Source of the DNA: Saccoglossus kowalevskii
Taxonomy: Eukaryota; Hemichordata; Enteropneusta; Harrimaniidae
Length of the DNA: 52,577 nucleotides
NCBI RefSeq assembly: GCF_000003605.2
Contig: NW_003124899.1
Span: 486,179-538,755 of the forward strand
Direction: 5' to 3'
Position numbers and translations under genes: made by a program. Numbering within the stretch: position 1 is the first letter of the stretch; the number at the start of each line of letters is the position of its first letter. Below, piece by piece: positions 50,701 through 52,577 of this stretch. The notes under the pieces are model-generated. The model was not told the origin of the DNA. It made no database searches and saw only the letters and a list, made by a program, of their open reading frames with translations.

Positions 50701-51897
50701 GAACCGCAAATATCGACATTTCTTTGAGGTGAGTTTTGACATTCAACAAACTGGTATATTTAAGCTCACCTGAAATAAGAATGGGGGATAATATATTTAT
50801 TGCTGACATTCAATTTATTGAATTGGGAAAAAATAATTGATGATTCACCGTGCTGAAAATGCTTGAAATTTAAACTTTTAGTACATACTCCCATCAATTT
50901 GTGCAAATTCATTAAATGCTGAAGCCCTGTGATGGGTTTCAGAATGCAAAGATACAGTTACAGCTATGGATAACCAAAACTAATCAGGGAAAAAACTGCG
51001 TCAGCAGGCAATGTATTAAAGCGAAGGAGTTGTCACCTGCGAACAGACGAGAATTGAGTCTTTAGTGCTGAAAATGCAAAGGCTCATGGTTATAGTCGTC
51101 TGCCGCTGTGACAATTCAATCACTTTATATACTGTAATTGCTGTGTCTCACTATATACTTTTGTGACGTTTTGCTTTCAATTATTATCTGCACATCTATA
51201 CTGGCTTGAAAATGTTCGCTGCACACATCATGTTAAATCATTATGTTTTTACATCCAGGCTTGTAGGCTACTCCAGGAAATGATCGAAATCTCGTTGGAT
51301 GGTTTTCTTCTCACGCCCGTGCAGAAAATCTGCAAATATCCCCTCCAATTGGCGGAGCTACTGAAATACACAAAACCCGAAGACAAAGATTACGAACCTG
51401 TAAAAGAGGCACTGCAGGAAATGAAGAATGTTGCGTCGCTGATCAACGAGAGGAAGCGACGAATGGAAAGTCTTCACAAGATTGCCAGATGGCAGTTGAC
51501 GATAGAAGCATGGGAGGTATGTGAGACGAACAGACGATCAATTGCAGACTGCTCCAGCCGTAATAAAACCGGTTTAATGATCTTTAACACTTATAAAAGA
51601 GAAACTAAATGATCCATACTAAATGAAACCTTGCAAATTTAACCGTGGCCATAGCAGTCAGTCAAATAATGATGATTAGCAATATCGGGACTCAAAGCAT
51701 TGTCGAAGCAGACTCTCATACTTGTTATCTCAGAGTAATAAAAACAATGTCGTTACCTTTCTCAGGGTGAAGATGTTCTAGAAAGAAGCTCTATATTAAT
51801 ACATTCAGGTGAAGTCACCAAAATATCTAAAGGTCTAGGCAGAGCAAAAGTCAGACAACTGTTCTTGTTTGATCACCAGATTGTCCTGTGTAAAAGG
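28004..51897 (+). CDS. SPATA13: Rho guanine nucleotide exchange factor, ASEF/collybistin family (SH3-DH-PH), partial, 12 exons
   Basis: Joined exons: 28004-29749, 39727-39925, 40764-40982, 45312-45436, 46079-46223, 46703-46788, 48274-48465, 48795-48989, 49677-49856, 50624-50728, 51259-51516, 51766-51897. All introns are GT-AG and the phases chain without a break (0,1,1,0,1,0,0,0,0,0,0), giving 1194 codons. Order seen: disordered N-terminus (1-840), SH3 (about 853-904), DH (about 944-1140), start of PH (about 1140-1194, cut by the window edge). The motifs [15 protein letters not shown] and [10 protein letters not shown], and [18 protein letters not shown] in the DH domain, are diagnostic of the ARHGEF4/SPATA13/ARHGEF9 family, whose members activate Rac1/Cdc42 at membranes. 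The long N-terminal extension favours the ASEF types over collybistin. An invertebrate gene may be equally related to all three vertebrate genes, so the symbol is a family label. The start codon and C-terminus are not in the model. Confidence 0.93.
29750..32247 (+). other. Intron A-B, first part: no feature seen
   Basis: Begins with donor GTAGGT. AT-rich; no exon, RNA gene or clear repeat recognised. The whole intron spans 29750-39726 (9977 bp), the longest in the gene. Confidence 0.6.
32248..34322 (+). repeat. 67-bp minisatellite, about 30 units with higher-order duplication
   Basis: The unit contains TTTGAAGCCAAGTTCCACCA, TTCTCTGTACAG and ACACATACTGGCTTGGTGGC. I count about 30 full units plus diverged first and last ones. 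Three units carry an extra segment of about 22 bases (TACTGAATACAGAATACA type) at 32828, 32911 and 33802. Units 2-9 (from 32334) are repeated as units 16-23 (from 33308). Since 67 is not a multiple of three, frames shift each unit; 61-codon frames here are not genes. Confidence 0.97.
34323..35148 (+). other. Intron A-B, no feature seen
   Basis: AT-rich intron sequence; nothing recognised. Confidence 0.5.
35149..35335. mobile_element. Palindromic MITE (TACTGT family), 187 bp
   Basis: It begins TACTGTAAAGTACTTATTTT and ends AAATAAAGTATTCCACAGTA, which are inverted versions of each other with a few mismatches. The interior has CAGCGAAAATTCATTCCAGC. It shares these parts with 1-40, 37477-37688 and 49318-49528. 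Confidence 0.8.
35336..36779 (+). other. Intron A-B, no gene; weak tRNA-like/TATA patch
   Basis: At 35349-35445 a segment holds GTTACTGAGTGGG, then GGGGTTCGGGCCG and TATATATAAACG. The pair is loosely like pol III A and B boxes, too weak for a call. The remainder is plain AT-rich intron. Confidence 0.35.
36780..37330 (+). repeat. Dispersed repeat with two related halves
   Basis: Two halves share TTGGCAGAAATG/ATGGCAGAAATG, then a TTGaTTTT...GAATTTT/GGATTTT run, TTAAAATGGC/TTAAAATAGC, GCC and CATCTTGAATC, at about 36832-36905 and 37113-37187. It ends in ACGAACGGATGGACAGACA. No coding capacity seen. Confidence 0.65.
37477..37688. mobile_element. Palindromic MITE (TACTGT family), 212 bp
   Basis: Arms: TACTGTAAAAGGGTTAATTA with CACTGGGTTTTAATTTTGC at the left, and GCGAAATTTAAACCCAGTG with TTTTACAGTA at the right, inverted. 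The arms are close enough to fold into a long hairpin. Confidence 0.82.
37689..39726 (+). other. Intron A-B, last part: no feature seen
   Basis: AT-rich intron up to acceptor TTCTCTTGTAG of exon B. A palindromic TTGACGTCAACAGACATGAG/TTGACGTCA pair at about 38050-38080 is CRE-like, but nothing else supports a regulatory role. Confidence 0.5.
39727..39925 (+). CDS. SPATA13: Exon B: basic, proline-rich linker
   Basis: The acceptor is TTCTCTTGTAG and the donor TTAG|GTAAGT; it enters in phase 0 and leaves in phase 1. It encodes residues 583-648 plus one base of the next codon. Visible features are a basic run ([19 protein letters not shown]), a proline cluster GGPPAPPPR that could be an SH3 ligand, and RRPISDP followed by an acidic RDEDEL. 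It is separated from exon A by an intron of almost 10 kb but is in frame with it, and has the same composition as exons C and D, which supports joining them. No domain is recognised. The intron could hide further alternative exons. Confidence 0.85.
39926..40763 (+). other. Intron B-C (838 bp)
   Basis: Donor GTAAGT, acceptor CCGCACACAG. No further feature. The open frame that runs into exon C from 40562 is intron read-through. Confidence 0.85.
40764..40982 (+). CDS. SPATA13: Exon C: linker exon, symmetric phase 1-1
   Basis: The acceptor is CCGCACACAG|TC and the donor GCAA|GTAAGG. A second AG ten bases downstream would put the exon into a frame with a stop, whereas this one completes the split codon from exon B (G+TC, valine). 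It encodes the motif [12 protein letters not shown], a proline-rich stretch [10 protein letters not shown] and a threonine-rich tail. Because both ends are phase 1 (219 bp), skipping it would keep the reading frame. No known domain. Confidence 0.86.
40983..41792 (+). other. Intron C-D, first part (to the gap)
   Basis: Donor GTAAGG. Short ATT-rich microsatellite-like stretches near 41288-41300 and 41475-41490; nothing else seen. Confidence 0.6.
41793..41842. other. Assembly gap (50 N)
   Basis: Fifty undetermined bases within intron C-D, probably a gap of arbitrary size. It lies close to an 18-base poly-C run (41916-41933). Confidence 0.99.
41865..42144 (+). repeat. Hairpin-headed repeat with coding-like tail, copy 1
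   Basis: It opens with ACCTAA and a hairpin at 41876-41914 (outer TTAGGT/ACCTAA), then a poly-C run, then a frame from 41943 to TAA at 42102-42104 that includes [14 protein letters not shown] and [16 protein letters not shown]. It matches 44137-44407 over its whole length apart from the poly-C. No known family recognised. Confidence 0.8.
42238..42640 (+). repeat. Pair of short direct repeats between the two hairpin-headed copies
   Basis: CTTCTGTGATTTTTTTGGCT, followed by a TTGGCcGATTT/TTGGCtGATTT variant, occurs at 42238-42310 and again at 42564-42635, each followed by a CAGGTAGGTC/CAGACAGGTC stretch. No gene; the 42455-42775 open frame lies across it without recognisable domain. Confidence 0.6.
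43235..43257. repeat. Perfect 10-bp inverted repeat (hairpin)
   Basis: ATGGAGCTAA and TTAGCTCCAT separated by TTT. It may be another hairpin-headed repeat of the kind seen at 14590 and 52286. Confidence 0.6.
44137..44407 (+). repeat. Hairpin-headed repeat with coding-like tail, copy 2
   Basis: Diverged direct repeat of 41865-42144, 2.3 kb away. The hairpin at 44148-44185 (TTAGGT, ATGTGCT, GTAA paired with TTAC, AGCACAT, ACCTAA) is intact. The tail frame is broken: [14 protein letters not shown] is followed at once by a stop. Confidence 0.8.
44408..45311 (+). other. Intron C-D, last part
   Basis: AT-rich, ends at the tandem acceptor TTTTCAGCAG. Nothing else seen. Confidence 0.6.
45312..45436 (+). 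CDS. SPATA13: Exon D: basic linker with tandem (NAGNAG) acceptor
   Basis: It enters in phase 1 and leaves in phase 0; the donor is CGATAT|GTAAGT. The acceptor reads TTTTCAGCAG, so two AGs three bases apart are possible. Use of the first gives T-E-E-S at the junction, use of the second gives K-E-S. It encodes the basic segment [19 protein letters not shown], then an acidic/aromatic stretch ending DDYVQRRRY. The RPRPVSDLG motif resembles those in exons B and C. No globular domain. Confidence 0.87.
45437..46078 (+). other. Intron D-E (642 bp)
   Basis: Donor GTAAGT, acceptor TTTATAG. Holds the TTAGG-like tract listed separately. Confidence 0.85.
45621..45806 (+). repeat. Degenerate TTAGG/TTAGGT-like tract
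   Basis: Many imperfect repeats of TTAGGT, TTAGAT, TAGGGTAG and GGTTAGGTTAGGTTA over about 185 bases, strongly G/T/A-biased on the plus strand. It resembles a decayed simple repeat with telomere-like units. Confidence 0.85.
46079..46223 (+). CDS. SPATA13: Exon E: S/P-rich linker
   Basis: The acceptor is TGTTTATAG and the donor CCAG|GTACGT; phase 0 in, phase 1 out. It encodes a serine, proline and glutamine-rich segment ([19 protein letters not shown], then [14 protein letters not shown]). It has SP/TP sites suited to proline-directed kinases but no recognised domain. The phase fits both neighbours exactly, and no other frame is open across it. Confidence 0.85.
46224..46702 (+). other. Intron E-F (479 bp)
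   Basis: Donor GTACGT, acceptor TTCACTAG. Nothing else seen. Confidence 0.85.
46703..46788 (+). CDS. SPATA13: Exon F: short acidic linker before SH3
   Basis: The acceptor is GATTCACTAG and the donor CCACAG|GTAAGT; phase 1 in, phase 0 out. It encodes 29 residues, acidic and serine-rich ([19 protein letters not shown]). The SSGED run is a good casein kinase 2 type site by composition. Exons E and F together form a phase 0-0 cassette that could be skipped without a frameshift. Confidence 0.85.
46789..48273 (+). other. Intron F-G (1485 bp)
   Basis: Donor GTAAGT, acceptor ACACGTCAG. Contains a poly-A run near 47080-47096. Open frames at 46808-47116 and 47991-48182 show no domain and no coding bias. 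Confidence 0.85.
48274..48465 (+). CDS. SPATA13: Exon G: complete SH3 domain
   Basis: This 64-codon, phase 0-0 exon carries the whole SH3 domain (residues about 853-904). Its landmarks are ALWDH (the ALYDY position), the acidic RT loop [14 protein letters not shown], the tryptophan pair in DWWWGR and the closing GWFPASFV with its proline. The WDHVTMD form of the first motif is particular to the ASEF/collybistin family. In vertebrate relatives this SH3 domain packs on the DH domain and inhibits exchange until a partner binds. A single symmetric exon allows SH3-less isoforms, as known for collybistin. The run DYYYEDYSG just before the domain is tyrosine-rich. Confidence 0.97.
48466..48794 (+). 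other. Intron G-H (329 bp)
   Basis: Donor GTAGGT, acceptor TTTTACAG. Contains the GGACA microsatellite listed separately. Confidence 0.85.
48562..48624 (+). repeat. GGAC/GGACA/GACA microsatellite
   Basis: Alternating GGACGGACGGACAGAAGGAC blocks ending in a GACA run, about 63 bases, fully purine-A/C biased on this strand. Confidence 0.95.
48795..48989 (+). CDS. SPATA13: Exon H: SH3-DH linker and first DH helix (CR1)
   Basis: The acceptor is TTTGTTTTACAG and the donor GTGTGAG|GTAAGT; phase 0-0, 65 codons. It opens with PRVNQ, matching the RVNQ that directly follows SH3 in the vertebrate proteins, continues through a variable linker, and then gives the first conserved DH helix, [20 protein letters not shown], with the E-x-x-Y pattern and the conserved glutamate that contacts the GTPase switch regions in DH domains. 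The linker differs from vertebrate sequences, as expected for this variable part. Confidence 0.96.
48990..49676 (+). other. Intron H-I (687 bp)
   Basis: Donor GTAAGT, acceptor TCTCTCCAG. Carries a MITE copy at 49318-49528. Confidence 0.85.
49318..49528. mobile_element. Palindromic MITE (TACTGT family), about 211 bp
   Basis: Starts TACTGTTAGTAAC and ends with TTACAGT; the interior holds GGAATTAATTTTCGC at the left and GCGAAAATTAATTCC at the right, a perfect 15-base inverted pair. Related to the copies at 35149 and 37477. Confidence 0.82.
49677..49856 (+). CDS. SPATA13: Exon I: DH domain, central helices
   Basis: The acceptor is TTTCTCTCCAG and the donor GACAAT|GTAAGT; phase 0-0, 60 codons. 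It encodes [18 protein letters not shown], then [15 protein letters not shown] and [11 protein letters not shown], a close match to the family consensus (Y-x-x-Q-C-x-K-R-x-x-M-F-S; IFGNIE-x-IY; HLSE-x-G-x-CFL). These helices form part of the DH bundle. The preceding intron contains a MITE of the TACTGT family. Confidence 0.97.
49857..50623 (+). other. Intron I-J (767 bp)
   Basis: Donor GTAAGT, acceptor TTTCTACAG. Nothing else seen. Confidence 0.85.
50624..50728 (+). CDS. SPATA13: Exon J: DH domain
   Basis: The acceptor is ATATTTCTACAG and the donor TTTGAG|GTGAGT; phase 0-0, 35 codons. It encodes [16 protein letters not shown] and KYRHFFE; IYSEYCNNHP and the FFE exon end are shared with the vertebrate ASEF/collybistin proteins. 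The middle ([12 protein letters not shown]) differs from the vertebrate form. A frame-shifted overlapping ORF at 50535-50732 is a shadow. Confidence 0.96.
50729..51258 (+). other. Intron J-K (530 bp)
   Basis: Donor GTGAGT, acceptor ACATCCAG. The frame open from 51163 into exon K is intron read-through. Confidence 0.85.
51259..51516 (+). CDS. SPATA13: Exon K: DH domain core (CR3) and DH-PH junction
   Basis: The acceptor is TTTTTACATCCAG and the donor GGGAG|GTATGT; phase 0-0, 86 codons. It contains [16 protein letters not shown], then [20 protein letters not shown] (the most conserved DH helix, with the Q-x-x-x-x-Y-P-L pattern), [17 protein letters not shown] and the linking helix IARWQ that leads into the PH domain. 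This is the best-conserved exon of the gene and by itself fixes the family. Catalytic positions look intact, so an active exchange factor is expected. Confidence 0.98.
51766..51897 (+). CDS. SPATA13: Exon L: start of PH domain (gene continues beyond window)
   Basis: The acceptor is CTTTCTCAG and the donor AAAAGG|GTGAGT; phase 0-0, 44 codons. It encodes [20 protein letters not shown] and [16 protein letters not shown], the first beta strands of the PH domain (SGE-x-T, R-x-x-FLFDHQ-x-x-x-CK in the family). The rest of the PH domain and the C-terminal tail must lie to the right of the window; nothing in 51898-52577 continues it. Confidence 0.96.
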
Positions 51898-52037
51898 GTG
51901 AGTTCTTGTTTTACTGAAATAGTCAAGTCATATTTCTTCTCTAACTTGAATAGGTACTGCAAACTGTTTGTCAGGAAAATTGTGAAATTATTCCTGGGGC
52001 TTTGAATCAACACAACAAGTCACACTAACTCATACTA

Positions 52038-52171
52038 CCTAGGGAGTCGCAGTTCTTTTTACTCGGGTCCTATGAAGTCACAGTGACTTTCACTGGGGAG
52101 TCACAGTGATTTTCACTGGGATCCTAGAGATTCTCTAACTTTCACTGGGGTCCTAGGGAGTCACAGTAACT
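52038..52171 (+). repeat. Short degenerate tandem array (about 30-bp unit)
   Basis: About four imperfect copies built from CCTAGGGAGTCACAGT, GACTTTCACTGGGG and GGGTCCTA. Possibly a young minisatellite. Confidence 0.75.
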
Positions 52172-52285
52172 TGAGAAAATGTCATCCTTGTGTATACTTT
52201 TAAATCTTTGAATCAATTTACTGATATCAGTCATATGTTATCAAATCCATTCTTATCCTAATAGTGGGTGTACAACTCTTTTATT

Positions 52286-52320
52286 AGCTCTGCTGTCATC
52301 AAAGATGACCGAGTGGAGCT
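52286..52320 (+). repeat. Hairpin head, variant form
   Basis: AGCTCTGCTGTCATC, loop AAA, GATGACCGAGTGGAGCT. The inner stem GTCATC/GATGAC is perfect. It resembles the hairpin 25 bases downstream but with a different inner stem. Confidence 0.7.
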
Positions 52321-52344
52321 CATGGTTTTTTTTGTCAACTTTTT

Positions 52345-52577
52345 AGCTCCGCTGTCGACTTTGTCGAGCGGAGCTTATCATATGAGTGATTGTCCGTCGT
52401 CGTCCGTGTCAATGTTTTACTTTTTCGACTTCTTCTTGAAAACTACAAGCCTGAATGCTTTGATACTTGGTGTATATGTACCTTGGGTAGACCTCTCTCA
52501 GATTTGTTCATTTCATGATGATATCTTCAATTCTCTAATTTTGGTGAATATTTTTGTCATTTTTAGTAAAAAGTGAT
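52345..52577 (+). repeat. Hairpin-headed dispersed repeat, copy 2 (continues past window)
   Basis: The first 55 bases equal 14590-14644: hairpin AGCTCCGCT/AGCGGAGCT, then ATCATATGAGTGATTGTCC. It continues with TCGTCCGTGTCAATG and a body containing GCTTTGATACTTGGTG. The open frame across it is not a gene. Confidence 0.85.

Larger units (their letters stand above)
51898..52577 (+). other. Intron after exon L (incomplete)
   Basis: Donor GTGAGT. Holds a short tandem array and hairpin-headed repeats; no continuation of the PH domain seen before the window ends. Confidence 0.8.

Noticed and set aside
1-52577. CRISPR arrays, bacterial operons, rRNA or tRNA genes
   Set aside because: Looked for and not seen; the window is metazoan and its tandem arrays lack spacer structure.

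Overview
The window looks like a piece of a marine invertebrate genome: visibly AT-rich, with large introns, canonical GT-AG splicing and many short dispersed repeats. The only gene I can support encodes a Rho-family guanine nucleotide exchange factor of the ASEF/collybistin group (vertebrate ARHGEF4, SPATA13 and ARHGEF9). One long gene with such introns and repeats fits an invertebrate deuterostome (hemichordate, lancelet) or a lophotrochozoan; I cannot separate these by eye. There is no sign of bacterial genes, operons or CRISPR.

Layout. Bases 1-28003 hold no exon that I can defend. They are AT-rich non-coding DNA (upstream sequence or a very long first intron) containing a half MITE at the left edge, a dispersed repeat present twice (about 9.6 and 16.3 kb), a hairpin-headed repeat running into a 510-base assembly gap (14645-15154), a 744-bp Tc1/mariner-like element with TA flanks and long inverted repeats (15347-16090), a fold-back element (19.7-20.1 kb), a 60-bp minisatellite (21.4-21.8 kb) and a second hairpin-headed repeat (25.1-26.0 kb). 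From 28004 to the right edge the window holds twelve coding exons on the plus strand, joined with fully compatible phases. They give 1194 codons of an incomplete protein, open at both ends.

The protein. A 582-residue low-complexity first exon and five short linker exons (B-F) precede a one-exon SH3 domain (G), a DH catalytic domain spread over four exons (H-K), and the start of a PH domain (L), after which the window ends. By family knowledge, the DH domain exchanges GDP for GTP on Rac/Cdc42-type GTPases, the PH domain binds membrane lipid, and the SH3 domain with the N-terminal region holds the enzyme inactive until a partner such as APC (ASEF proteins) or gephyrin/neuroligin (collybistin) engages it. 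Repeated R-R-x-S and R-P-x-S motifs in exons A-D suggest phospho-control of the N-terminus.

The introns carry much of the repeat load: a minisatellite of about thirty 67-bp units with an internal eight-unit block duplication (32.2-34.3 kb), several copies of one TACTGT-ended palindromic MITE family, a pair of diverged repeats that begin with a long hairpin and end in a coding-like stretch (41.9 and 44.1 kb), a TTAGG-like tract and a GGACA tract. A second assembly gap lies at 41793-41842. I found no convincing new biological system. The most curious items are the hairpin-headed repeats, the inverted-repeat transposon with outward reading frames, and the block-duplicated minisatellite.
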